From contig JAUCEF010000003.1 in the NCBI GenBank assembly GCA_033558025.1, forward strand, positions 930,001 through 994,000: 64,000 nucleotides of DNA, read 5' to 3'. Source of the DNA: Phytophthora sp. 'mugwort'. Its lineage: Eukaryota > Oomycota > Peronosporomycetes > Peronosporales > Peronosporaceae. Below, in pieces: positions 22,101 through 31,544 of the stretch (positions within the stretch are counted from its first letter, which is position 1; each line of letters starts with the position of its first letter). Under the pieces are notes generated by a model. The model did not search any database, was not told the DNA's origin, and worked only from the letters and a program-made list of their open reading frames with translations. Made by a program: the position numbers and the translations under genes.

Positions 22101-23872
22101 TACATTTGGAGCACCTCCGTTGAGTATTGGAGGTCATGAGAGCGAACAAGCTCTATGCCAACATCGACAAGTGCGTCTTCGCACAAGAGATCTAAGTTCT
22201 CGGTTGCTTCGTTAGCAACGTCAGCGATCGAGCCGGCCCGGAGAAGGTCAAGGCCATTTCGGCTTGGCCAACGTCAAGGTCCAAGAAGGACCTGAGGAAG
22301 TGGCTGCGTTTGGCCAGATACCTCCATAAGTACAGCGAAGGGTACGCGGATCTGACTAGACCCTTGTCGGATCTTCTAAAGATGGATACCGACTGGTACT
22401 GGGGGGCTTGAGCACCAGGAAGCCATCGACAATGTTTAGGCAAGCCTTCAAAAGGCGCCTGTCATGGCACCGCTGGACGAGACGAAGCCGCTCAGCGTCG
22501 TCTGCAATGCATCCGATTATGCAATCGGGTGTGCATTGCTGCAGCACGATGCAGCAAGACGTGAACGAGTGATCTCGTTTCAGTCCAGGCAGCTCAAGGC
22601 TGCCGAACGGAACTATCCCGTTCATGACAAGGAGCTGCTTGCCATGAAGTACGCCCTTGTCAAGTCCCGGGTGCACCTCCTGGGCTCACAGCCCTTTGTA
22701 ATCTACACAGATCACGCATCCTTACGGACGGCGACGAATTCGCCCCATTTGTCCCAACGGATGGCGAGGTGGCTATCTTTCTTCGTGGAATACAACTTCC
22801 GCGTCGAGTACAAGTCTGGCAAGCTCAACCTGCTTGCCGATGCGTTGTCACGCAGGCCGGACTATGAGCCGGCGCATATAAGCCGTGCCACGACCGATCT
22901 GTACGATCAGATACGCATAGCGTATCGGGGAGACGAAGCCCTGTCACCTCTGGTGCGTTTCCTGACCGCTGGCAAGGAAGCCAAGACCGAGTGGCTCACG
23001 CGACGTCAGAGAGCCCGGCTCCCATCGCTACGAGTGGGCCGATGGCCTGCTCTAATATCGAGTGGAGCCCCCCGAGACCCCTCGGGTAGTCGTTCCAAGC
23101 GACGAGGATCTCAAGTTTGACATCCTACACGAGGCGCACGATGCGCCGGTCACTTGGGCCGCGAGATGACCTTCCAATCGGTCTCTCAATACTTTTGTGG
23201 GCCTACATGTACAAGTGGGTCGCACAGTACGTGAAGACATATGAAACATGTCAGCGGGTGAAACCCGCCGGGCACGCTCGGCCCCTTTGCAGAGCCTGCC
23301 CGTTCTAGCAGACTGTTGGAAGTCAATGAGTCTGGACTTCATCTTGGACTTCCAGTCGACGGCCACGGAAACACCGGCATCTTGGTGTTCGGGCGATGTC
23401 TGAGCAAGACTGTGCATCTTGCTCCGGTCAACGACACAGTGACCGGGGAGCAGGTTGCGAAGCTTTCCTGGATGGCGTTTTCCGCCGTCATGGTCTGCCG
23501 GAGACAGTTGGCTCGGATCGTGACCCGCGGTTTACCGCTGCGTTCTGGCGAGCGCTGTTCCAACTACTTGAAACGAGGCTGCACATGTCCACTGCCGATC
23601 ATCCTCAGACGGATGGGCAGACGGAGCGTGTCAACCGAGTGCTTGAGGACACTCTACGCAGTGTCTGTGCGGAGGCTCCTCGCACTTGGTCCGAACGCCT
23701 GCCAGTAGGTGAGTTTGCCGTCAACAATGCGGTTCATACATCGACCGCGTATACCCCGTTCTACCCGAATGGCTTACGCCATCCACGGGGTGCCGCTCAC
23801 TTTTCGAGGCAGCACCCCGACTTCGGTTCTAAGTGTCCGTGCCTTGTTTGGAATTTGCATGACAGGATCGAA
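19132..23872 (+). pseudogene. Gypsy gag-pol, multiply frameshifted
   Basis: Gag begins at 19,132 (VYPYDGKEDGNLHFWVREVE). A zinc knuckle near 19,910 reads CYSCVKLGHIARAF, with the last Cys replaced by Phe. LEMDKYDLILGMPWLEKHEP near 20,430 follows the protease zone. Reverse transcriptase is at 21,830-22,090 (LYSALDLVDGYYQILMRESD); its catalytic box reads YFDV instead of YFDD near 22,055. RNase H is at 22,464-22,860; its first motif is CNASDYAIG rather than CDASD, suggesting loss of a catalytic Asp. Integrase spans 23,040-23,870 (LKFDILHEAHDAP; GSDRDPRFTAAFWRALFQLL; STADHPQTDGQTERVNRVLE). Frameshifts and stops occur throughout, including TAG at 21,970. Inactive. Confidence 0.85.
20791..21040 (+). 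repeat. Minisatellite inside the Gypsy element, about 72-bp unit, 3.5 copies
   Basis: Units begin GTGGGTAACC at about 20,791, 20,863, 20,934 and 21,006 (CTGGGTAACC). They share CACAC(C/T)(A/G)(A/G)GTC, CAGA(A/C)(A/T)GAAACTGGCGAGGAAG and a TTCCTGTGTGGG-type joint. It lies between the protease zone and reverse transcriptase and breaks the coding frame. Confidence 0.75.
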
Positions 23873-23875
23873 TGA

Positions 23876-24679
23876 GAGAGAACGCAATGCTATGATCCTA
23901 AATGGAGCGCGCGACGAAGAAGTTTTCCTATCTACTGTTGCCTTTGTCGAAAGATCTTCCGAAGTTTTCTTTAAGAAACAGAGTACGTCGCATGAGTGGA
24001 AACGCCAAGACTTTAACGTGACCTCAAAAGCGTACGGAGCGTTTCAGCTCAAATTGGGAAAGGCAGCCACTGGTACTGTCAACACGGTAGCAGGCTCTAC
24101 ATCGTCTTTGAAGTTGTCGATCCGAGATCCACATCACAACAGTCGAAGATGCAACGCATGTTCCGCGTGGATACTGACTCAGATCACTGCATACGCTGTT
24201 CTACTCGGGAGCAAAGACAAATTCGATGCCGCCATCTTCTTGCAGCGCCGGCCTACGCTGGATATTCGTCGCATACGATGCAGGATCTCTTCCATGCCGC
24301 CGACACTGCAAACAAATACGAGTCCGCTGTTTATGTGACGATCAACGTACCCATTAGGAGCGACCTAATCCGAGAGGCTACTATTGCTGCCCCACCCGTT
24401 TTCCGGCAGAGTGGTTCAACCCGGCGTTCTCGCAATGCTCGAGATTGCTCTAACCGCCAGAAACGTATTCCTAGTAGAGGAGAAGCTTTGGGGACAACGG
24501 TGTCATCTTCACCCAAAGTTGGCCCAGCCGCCGAATGTCAAATGCATGGCTTAGTGGAACACTTCGTCCGCCAAATCATCGGCGAGAAGAAGCAGAGAAG
24601 AGAAAATAGTTTACGTGCAGCCTATGTGGAAAGGCTGAAGTCACAACGCAGCCAAGTGCCCAAACCGTGTTCCTGTTGA
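23876..24679 (+). pseudogene. MULE transposase C-terminal fragment
   Basis: Two overlapping plus-strand frames give a SWIM-like finger ending (RCSTREQRQIRCRHLLAA near 24,199-24,250). A tail typical of oomycete MULE transposases follows (MQDLFHAADTANKYESAVY; later KKRIPSRGE-like and a basic ENSLRAAYVERLKSQRSQ end). The catalytic domain is absent. It directly abuts the Gypsy integrase, with the junction at about 23,875. Confidence 0.6.
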
Positions 24680-25540
24680 CGCACCTGCAGACAATGATAT
24701 CATCAGCGGCAAATACTTTGAGGATCATGTCCTGTCGCATTGCTACAGGCAAGATATATGCGTTGCTGAGGTCCCGCGCGACGGTCTGTCTGCAATGATG
24801 TAGTAAAAGGTTGATAAAGGTTGATATTGTGACGCATATCCCCCTAATACATGCACAGTTATTACTTCATTGAGTTCACCTTGCTTCGGAACCTGCTATC
24901 CTGCGCGAAATGACGCGCTTGACACCTTTGTGGCCTTTTTGATATTTTGTGATGGATTGTGGCTCTTTTTGATAAAGATTCGTGTATTGATAGTGACGCA
25001 ATGCACTCGGCCGTGATGACACAGCATGCGACGATACGGAAAGTAAGCCTGAGATTATCACGTTCCCAGTCGAGCTTGCGGTTCGATTATGTCACGGGAT
25101 TAAAGACACAGGACGATCGCGGCACGTGCTGGGAATTCGCTACGGTTGCCGTGCCGGAGAATAGCTCCAGTCAGCTGGGAATCTCGCAAGGTTTGCAGCA
25201 GGAAGATGGAAACGAGATCTGGAAGAATTCCACGGACGAAGGCGATGCGTCGGAATTAATGTAGCTGATGAACGGACTCAAACATAGCATTTTTTCAGCC
25301 TATGTCCGAACATCCCCGAAGACGCACTGTTCCCCAGCTTGACGCTTGAAGCCATGGCGACTAAAAACATCCTGCGCAACAAGACGCAATGGGGCGACGA
25401 CATGCTGCGGATGTGCTTGCTTGAGTGGTCATTAGTAGTGGTGATTCCGAGTATCCAGCATTAATAACGTTGTTAACGTTAAAAAGTTTTGAGGAAGCCG
25501 ACTCTCCTCTGACGTTCCTCCAAATACCGGCTGTGAATGA
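24680..25540. other. No gene recognised
   Basis: A 101-codon plus-strand open frame (24,959-25,264) shows no recognisable domain. AT-rich stretches and short frames only. Confidence 0.45.
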
Positions 25541-25679
25541 AGGGTATCACCCCTGAATCGGAAACCCTTTCAAAGTACGCCAATTCGGCGCTGCGCGCGC
25601 GCCTAAGATGCCATCAACTCTGCGAATATCGCCAGCGTCTCACGGTCTCCTCGGCAACCAGCAAGCATCACAAACTTAA

Positions 25680-25939
25680 TGGTAGTTGTGCCGGGGACGT
25701 GATCAGTGTTTTGGTCGTCGCTGGCGTCTGGTACGGCACAGCATACAGCTGACTACGTAGCAAAAGAGTTCGGGCGCGTCATCGACGAGATCCAGCAGTT
25801 CACGGGGGCTGTTGTGGCTAACGTCTTGACGGACAATGCCTCAAATATGGTCAAAACATGTGAGGTTTTGGAGGAAACCAGAACTATTTTTGCGGGCTCC
25901 TCTGAAAAAAAATATAAGGATGTTTCTCACTCCTCGTAA
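25680..25939 (+). pseudogene. hAT / DUF659-type transposase fragment
   Basis: The plus-strand frame HTADYVAKEFGRVIDEIQQF continues TGAVVANVLTDNASNMVKTC, the block around a catalytic Asp in DUF659 / hAT-like RNase-H-fold transposases. The frame is lost after IFAGSS, where a conserved Cys-Ala-His stretch would be expected. Upstream pieces (25,537-25,690) may belong to it but need frame changes. Confidence 0.6.
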
Positions 25940-26493
25940 CTTGATAATAATTCTAAGAATAGATTGCGATCAATTTCGGATATTGCCCCGAACCATCGCT
26001 AGTGAATACCAACTCGACAAGCTGCGCTTGCCGCCGATGCTGGCACAGAATACGTGTTGTTGCCTGTGCCCAAGGAGGTGCGCGAGAACGACCCGAACAG
26101 TGTGCGGTTTTCTACTTGTACCCCGTACTAGGTGCAGCAGCAATAGAAGGAGCAGTTTGGACACTTTTACGTTAATACGCGAGTGATACGCGCAGTCGTA
26201 GGCGGCGAACAAGGCGTCGAACCGGGTCTGGACCACAGCGACGTGGAGCAGTCGACGCGCAAGCAGAACGTGTTCGAGTTCGTTAGTCCGTCCCCGTTCG
26301 CTCGCATCGTCGGCAAGAAGGACCTCCAGAGCGGGAACGACGTGTAAAGCTTGCAAAAGCGCCGATGATCAAGCACCGAAAGCGCGTGATTCTGTTGTTG
26401 GTTATATATTGTTGAGTTGGGTCTTTAACGTGGTAAGTGTTCACTTATAAATGCTCGAGATTTTGTGAGGCCCCAGCGTCTTTAACGTGCTCG
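25940..26493. other. Possible remnant of an unrecognised gene, otherwise nothing
   Basis: On the plus strand, near 26,050-26,160, TEYVLLPVPKEVREN and NSVRFFYLYPVLGAAAIEGA are readable in two frames. A final clean frame ends STRKQNVFEFVSPSPFARIV...GNDV then TAA at 26,345. The composition looks coding, but I do not recognise the family and frames are broken. Confidence 0.3.
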
Positions 26494-27135
26494 TTACGCA
26501 TACTCACACCTGTTGTTCGCGCAGATGAAGCCCCGGTCGCATCCATTCTGGTAGAGTCCTGTAGCTGGGTTAAAGCATTCACTGTCGTAGTTGGGCCCGC
26601 GGCATTCATCGGTACCATTCTCGCAGTAACTTCCTGCTGAGCAGATGAGGTAGCAGATATGGTCACTAGGGGCTGTGATAATCATCTGACACATGTTGTT
26701 GATGCACTCGAATCCCTCGTCGCATCCTTCTTGGAACACATTTGTGACTGTGTTGTAGCATTCGCGGTCACTAGGAGCACGGCATTCGTTGAGTACGATG
26801 TCACAAAACTCGCCGACTTCGTCGCAGTGCGTGCCACAGCCAGCTTCCGAGTTCGATGCAGCCTCGGCTTCCTCCTGTTGGTAGTCGCACTTGGCATCGA
26901 TGCACTCAAAACCGGGGTCGCATCCGTGCTGAAAGGCGCTAGTTGCTGGATTAAAACACTCGCCGTCGTAGCTTGGACCACGACACACACCGGTACTAAC
27001 CTCACAGTATTCGTCCAATGTTTCACAAGGTTCATAGCATGAGTTGGTGGTAAGTGTCGAGTTGGCAACAGTTTGGGCGCCTGCCATGAGCATCTTCGTA
27101 GCAAGGATGGTTGAAGCCAGAGCGGAAAGCTTCAT
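26494..27135 (-). CDS. Secreted cysteine-rich protein with three 8-Cys modules (paralogue A)
   Basis: 213 aa, single exon. The Met at 27,135 is chosen over an upstream in-frame Met at 27,216: it starts a good signal peptide (MKLSALASTILATKMLMAGA), its paralogue starts at the same point, and an initiator-like promoter lies about 45 bp upstream. Three modules (residues 33-83, 100-149, 161-210) share the pattern C-x3-C-x7-C-x6-7-C-R-(G/A)-P, then (E/R)CFNPAT or close variants, GC-x4-FxC and a final Cys. That is eight Cys each, presumably four disulfides. A short acidic Gln/Glu linker separates modules 1 and 2. The protein is likely secreted or in the wall. I do not recognise the family by name; the domain layout resembles EGF-like or small elicitor-like repeats only in a general way. 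A paralogue lies just upstream. Confidence 0.85.
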   Translation of the reverse strand: MKLSALASTILATKMLMAGAQTVANSTLTTNSCYEPCETLDEYCEVSTGVCRGPSYDGECFNPATSAFQHGCDPGFECIDAKCDYQQEEAEAASNSEAGCGTHCDEVGEFCDIVLNECRAPSDRECYNTVTNVFQEGCDEGFECINNMCQMIITAPSDHICYLICSAGSYCENGTDECRGPNYDSECFNPATGLYQNGCDRGFICANNRCEYA

Positions 27136-27173
27136 CTTGAGGCGTTGAGAAGTACTTGAAGGGTTTGATGATA

Positions 27174-27190
27174 GGTGAATTCGGAAGTGA
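27174..27190 (-). promoter_or_regulatory. Initiator-like core promoter of paralogue A
   Basis: On the minus strand TCACTTCCGAATTCACC fits YCAYTYY followed by an imperfect CAWTTTNYY, 40-55 bp upstream of the ATG at 27,135. Supports the downstream start. Confidence 0.5.
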
Positions 27191-27215
27191 GGAGAAGATG
27201 GCTGGTGCACCAGCA

Positions 27216-27892
27216 TCTTCCTGGGAGTGCTTTCATCAGAGCAAACTCTCAGCTGTGGCGGTCCGTATGATTAGCAGTTGCTTGATCCCACAAGTCTTAA
27301 AGACCATACCATGAATTGAACTGCTGCTATTTGAAGCCACTACCATCCAAGCTGGATCCCATGGCCGTTAGCGACTTTATATTTTGCTATCCCGTGCACA
27401 CGCAAACAAGTTGATCACATCATGGAGGCCCAGCTATTTCGAGACGGCAGACACTGCCATTCCGACACGCTAATTTGCCACGGCAAAACCTTTTTTTTAA
27501 ATTATAGCATCGCATAAACTTTATGTTGCTGAATAGTACAGTAATATACCTCAATAGCGAACGCTTCAAATCCTATAGACCTCAGGAATTGATGCTTCAA
27601 AAAATATAGTGTGACTGCAAAACTACTGGTTTTGTTTTATTTACCTGTTTTTGTTATATATATATCAGGTGTTTGCTATTACGGCACATTATTGTACCAT
27701 TTTTCGTAGCAATAAAACAATAGTTTTGGGCAAATACTATGTGAGTGAAAATTTAATATGGTCGCTGCTTCCAGTTTCAATCTTGCTATAAAAAAGCAGG
27801 AACATAATTTAAAAGATGAAAGCGAATTAATGGGTGTTGTGTAAGTGCGGTAAATGGACTAAATGGACGCAGCTTGAATACTAGGCTACTGC
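27216..27892. other. Intergenic region between the two secreted paralogues
   Basis: About 680 bp, AT-rich, with an ATATATATAT tract near 27,656-27,665. No gene seen. It probably holds the promoter of paralogue A and the 3' end of paralogue B. Confidence 0.6.
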
Positions 27893-28615
27893 TTAGGCTT
27901 TGACGCACATGTTGTTGGCACACTCGTATCCGAGACCGCAGCCATTCTGGAAGTGCCCGGTAGCAGGGTTGAAGCACTCGCCCTCATAGTTCGGCCCGCG
28001 GCAGGAGTTTGTACCGTTTTCGCAGTACTTGTCCGACTCGGTGCACTTGACGTAGCACACGGTGGGTGAAAACGTTGCGGGCGGGGTTGTGGAGCACTTG
28101 TTGTTGATACATGTAAAGCCAGGAGCACAACCGTTCTGGTACTTGGCGGTAGCGGGGTTGTAGCATTCACCAGCGTAGCGAGGTCCACGGCACGCGGTGG
28201 CTCCAAGCTCCCAGTATGTTCCGGATGGACACTGGGTGTAGATACCGGACGAGGACGTTACGATCGTCGACGTTGGTGGTGGGACAGTTGTAGGCGCACT
28301 CGTCGGTGCAGATGTTGGAGCAGCGGTAGTCGGGGTTGGTGTTGTGGCTAGAGGTGTATCATCAATGACGCATTCGCACATATTATCAAAGCAGTCGTAG
28401 CCGTCTTCACAGCCGATCTGGTACTCGTTGATGGTGGCGTTGAAGCATGAACCCGTCTCCGGTGGACCATGACACTCTGGAACCGTGTTCGTGCAGTACG
28501 TGCCCACACTACAGGATGAGCAGTGGTCGGTCGTAATGATGAGGGTCTGTGCCGCCGCCTGGAGCAGGCTAGCTTGAATGGTGACCGCGTAAGCGAGAAT
28601 CGTGGAGAGCTTCAT
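27893..28615 (-). CDS. Secreted cysteine-rich protein with three modules and T/P-rich linker (paralogue B)
   Basis: 240 aa, single exon, signal peptide residues 1-22. Module 1 is residues 32-80 (HCSSCSVGTYC...NMC). A Thr/Pro/Ser/Ala-rich linker spans about 87-125 (TTPTPTTAAPTSAPTSAPTT) and is a likely O-glycosylation region. Module 2 is 129-174 and module 3 is 187-237 (CRGPNYEGECFNPATGHFQN). Module 2 has lost two of the eight Cys (it reads CPSGTYWELGATACRGP where paralogue A has an extra pair), so its fold may differ. Same strand and order as paralogue A, 758 bp apart, with module 3 the most alike (CRGPNY.(G/S)ECFNPATG). This indicates tandem duplication followed by divergence of the middle regions. 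Role unknown; a cell-wall or apoplastic protein is plausible. Confidence 0.85.
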   Translation of the reverse strand: MKLSTILAYAVTIQASLLQAAAQTLIITTDHCSSCSVGTYCTNTVPECHGPPETGSCFNATINEYQIGCEDGYDCFDNMCECVIDDTPLATTPTPTTAAPTSAPTSAPTTVPPPTSTIVTSSSGIYTQCPSGTYWELGATACRGPRYAGECYNPATAKYQNGCAPGFTCINNKCSTTPPATFSPTVCYVKCTESDKYCENGTNSCRGPNYEGECFNPATGHFQNGCGLGYECANNMCVKA

Positions 28616-28652
28616 CGCTAGATAAAGTAGTGAGTGGGACTTGTATTGATAA

Positions 28653-28670
28653 GGCGAGTTGAGAAATGAG
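28653..28670 (-). promoter_or_regulatory. Initiator-like core promoter of paralogue B
   Basis: On the minus strand CTCATTTCTCAACTCGCC contains TCATTTC (initiator YCAYTYY) and lies 38-55 bp upstream of the ATG at 28,615, at the same distance as in paralogue A. Confidence 0.45.
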
Positions 28671-29880
28671 ATTTAACTTGGTTAGGGCGTTGGGCCTCAA
28701 AACTCGTGGCGACAGACTGGCCTAGCATCCGCATCCCATGATTTCCTTCGCACTTCTCGATGTTCCACAAGAAGCTCCTGCGTCTTCGCACTTGATTTGG
28801 GAGCCAGTTTGGCAGTTTCCTGCGACTGGGCAATGGCGACAATGTTGCTATCGGTGAATACTTCGTCCAAGATTAAACCCCACAAGCAGCAAATTTCAGT
28901 GGAACTTTGATGACGGCTTTCATGGTGGACGCAAAGCTGCACCAAGCAGCTCTGGGTCGACGAAACTCCTCAAAGCCAGCAAACATTCCGGTATATCAAC
29001 GCTTCTTTCGGGTAGACTCGTTGACCGCAACCACATTAAATGAATTACTGGATGCATGTAAAACTTAACTTGATGTATTGTGTCTTTCAGATATTCTGCG
29101 CTTGTAGTTCTGTCGCAATTCTATCTATCTCTCGACCCTAAAACCGTGCGCATTGTAATAATTCTAGCCTAAATCCGACCAAGCCGATAACACAAAATCA
29201 GCGCTAAAACGATGCCAGCGAGTGGTTCAGAACGCAACAAGGAGCGCAAAAGGTAAGAAGCAGCTGAAAGCGAGGTGGCAGCGGCTACGCTCTTGTTATT
29301 GTACTTGCGCGTTGGTTTGTCTGCTTTACTGCTTGTTCTAGCTGGTGCTCTGTTAGTAGCCCGCCACCAGCCCTCAAGCCCGTTGTACTGGTTCACAGCG
29401 TCAAGCTGTTCGACTCTGGTAAGTGATATACCCGAATAATGCTTGCTCGGATCTAACCACTCACTCACACGCTTTGAGTGTATGCAGCTGGGCGTTGTTG
29501 TGACGACCAGATAGAGGAGTGAGCTGCTCAGCTATCCGAAGGAGGGGGAAGCGCTGAAGAACGTTGCGACGCGGCAACTGGAACGAATTGGCGGTGGTAC
29601 CGTAACTATCTAATTGAGTGCAATGCGTTCATCTGGCCCCATTGTGATACTGTTTTACGTGATTGCTGGTGCAGCGGTCAAACCGGTCGTGTGCGCCATT
29701 ACTTATTGCAATACTGGCGTGTTGCACTCACACGCTAACGATATGCTGTGTTTATGCTTGCTGTATAGGAACTACTCGCCTACCGCTGCCATCGACCATA
29801 TTCGTGGTGCTGACGCTCAAGGTGGGTGAGCCTTTTGGTAGCAGCAGGACCAGCTACGGGGCGCCGCAATCAATGGAGCT
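28671..29880. other. No gene recognised
   Basis: Minus-strand frames 28,697-28,945 and 29,169-29,468 and plus-strand frames 29,614-29,941 show no recognisable domain and no paralogue in the window. Possibly remnants of unknown transposon genes. Confidence 0.4.
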
Positions 29881-29913
29881 CGCACTCGATGACGTCTACC
29901 TGGGCTTCCGAGC

Positions 29914-30603
29914 TTGTGTCGCAGGTTGGTGGACAAGTTAAAGGAGATTGAGTGGCCTGTAGCTGGACCAATAACCCTCAAGCCTACCGCTGGCGCTTCG
30001 CAAGCAAAGTTTGTTGTGTTAGCTGAGTCCAACGAGGAGCTAGTCGTGCAGCTTACATCTGCATGGAGTCTGGCTGCTAAACGCAAGACAGGGTACGATT
30101 TAGCTGCTTTATAGCATAAGAGTTTAATAAGATGCTGATGTGTTTGTTATTTAATTTAAATTCATGTAGACAAGCCGATTTCGAGTTAGAGTTGTACATC
30201 TATGTCAACAAGGTGTCTGCAACTACAACGATTCGTCGAGCTACCGAAGGACGGATAGCGGCGGCTACATCACTTAGGGACGATCATCTCAGCACTCTTC
30301 CGTCTGACGATCAACTTGGGGAAGCATCGCGAGCATACTGGGCAGTGAGTCACGTACGCCAACCCGAACAAGCTCCAGTGGTCATGCCGAGCAATCCAAC
30401 GTTTAATCAGCTGCAACGTATTGATGCTTTCCAGCGTGATGCTGACGTCGCAGCTCAAGTCGTGCAATAGCGCGCGAGTGTGTGAAGGTTCGCTGCCGTC
30501 TTAACCGGGGCTTAGTGCCACTTGAACTACATGTTGCTGACTTACGCGAGGTGTTGGGATTACCTGACTACGATCTTCGCCCCGTTCCGTCCACCAGTGC
30601 ATA
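29914..30603 (+). pseudogene. Unrecognised multi-segment ORF, possibly oomycete-specific
   Basis: Three plus-strand segments have coding-like composition and can be chained. Segment 1 is 29,914-30,114 (LKEIEWPVAGPITLKPTAGA, ending KTGYDLAAL). An AT-rich possible intron ending ATGTAG near 30,170 follows. Segment 2 runs to 30,467 (DFELELYIYVNKVSATTTIR; MPSNPTFNQLQRIDAFQRDA). After a frame change at 30,468, segment 3 is VKVRCRLNRGLVPLELHVAD...GLPDYDLRPVPSTSA, ending at TAG 30,603. I cannot name a domain. It may be a repeated oomycete gene family or transposon accessory ORF; at least one frameshift suggests it is decayed. Confidence 0.35.
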
Positions 30604-31218
30604 GTAGCGGCCCAGCAGTTAACGTCGAAGACACTGACCACATGAGCGATGAAGGCATGAATTGAACATCGTCGGTAAGAATCAATACATTGTTTCTTAC
30701 TGGAAAAAGCAATCTTTGTTAAGATCTTAAAGTCCGTAGCCGCAGTGCTGATAGAGATTGACGCCTACTTTCTCGTTTTTCTTCGTACATTCCACCAAGG
30801 TCACACTCAATGTTCGCAGCGGGTCTTGTCAGAAAGCCAGCGGCGCGTGTCGTGTAAGCCAACGTTTAAGTAAAGAGAAACCGACTTCTATCGGATTCAG
30901 CTGATGGGAGTAAGGTGGTAGAAAAAACAGGATGCTAGCGCGAGAGTGGACGAGATCTTCGAGCTCCTTGTACATATGAATTTTGCATTGTCCAGGATGA
31001 CTATGGATCTACAAAATAACAAAATCAACGTTCAATAACAGTTTTCTCTTTCCATGGAACAATAAAATCGTTCTACCTGGGGAGCGGCCAAGGATTGAGA
31101 TAAGACGCAATTTTTCTGCGAAAGACGTCGTGAAAGACAACTCTGTCAAAAGTGCCTGTGGTAGACTCCCAAGCAAAAACCCAGTAGCATCAAAAGCAGA
31201 CAAAACTGATAGGCGCTC

Positions 31219-31532
31219 TATTGAGGGTTTCCGGGTTTTGGTACTGTGTACAGGTAACCGGTTAACCCGAACCGGTCCAACACGACCCCTCGATGTTTAC
31301 GGTACGTTGTTTACGCAACCGATGATTAGACGAGTAGGATGATTGAACGAGTGCGGAGTGTTGGTGATTGGATGCACCAAATGATTGGATGCAGGGCTGC
31401 ATATTTATAAATCAATCACTTTCGAATCTTCCTTCTTCAGCTCAAATGGTCTTCAGTCTGGTCCTCGCACTAAGTGCAGAACTCCCTTTGCTCCGTCCCA
31501 GCTTCGCTTATCAAGATCCATACCTTCTATCA
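31219..31532 (+). repeat. Copia 5' LTR (314 bp)
   Basis: Matches 35,559-35,901 along its whole length: GGTTTTGGTACTGTGTAC, TACGGTACGTTGTTTACGCA and GATTGGATGCACCAAATGAT are shared. Compared with the 3' LTR it lacks the segment TGTGGTAGAGTAGGTAGTGT and neighbouring bases before ATAAATCAATCACTTTCGAA, and has about a dozen substitutions. Confidence 0.92.
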
Positions 31533-31544
31533 GATTATGAGCCC
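31533..31544 (+). promoter_or_regulatory. Copia primer binding site for a half initiator tRNA-Met
   Basis: GATTATGAGCCC directly follows the 5' LTR. TTATGAGCCC is complementary to the anticodon region GGGCTCATAA of initiator tRNA-Met, as in Drosophila copia and other Ty1/copia elements primed by a half tRNA. The ATG inside this site (31,537) is also the likely gag start. Confidence 0.75.

Larger units (their letters stand above)
18657..23875 (+). mobile_element. Gypsy (Ty3) LTR retrotransposon, decayed, 3' end lost
   Basis: The domain order gag, zinc knuckle, protease region, reverse transcriptase, RNase H, integrase identifies Ty3/Gypsy. A terminus starting TGTAACGGGGTTAC at 18,657 is LTR-like, and roughly 18,657-19,080 is non-coding DNA with promoter-like character ahead of gag. 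I could not fix the end of this LTR or a primer binding site. No second LTR copy follows integrase; instead the sequence passes at about 23,876 into a MULE relic, so the 3' end is missing or replaced. Confidence 0.7.

Noticed and set aside
27136..27216. Upstream in-frame Met for secreted paralogue A
   Set aside because: It would bury the signal peptide and lies upstream of the initiator-like promoter; the paralogue starts at the internal position.
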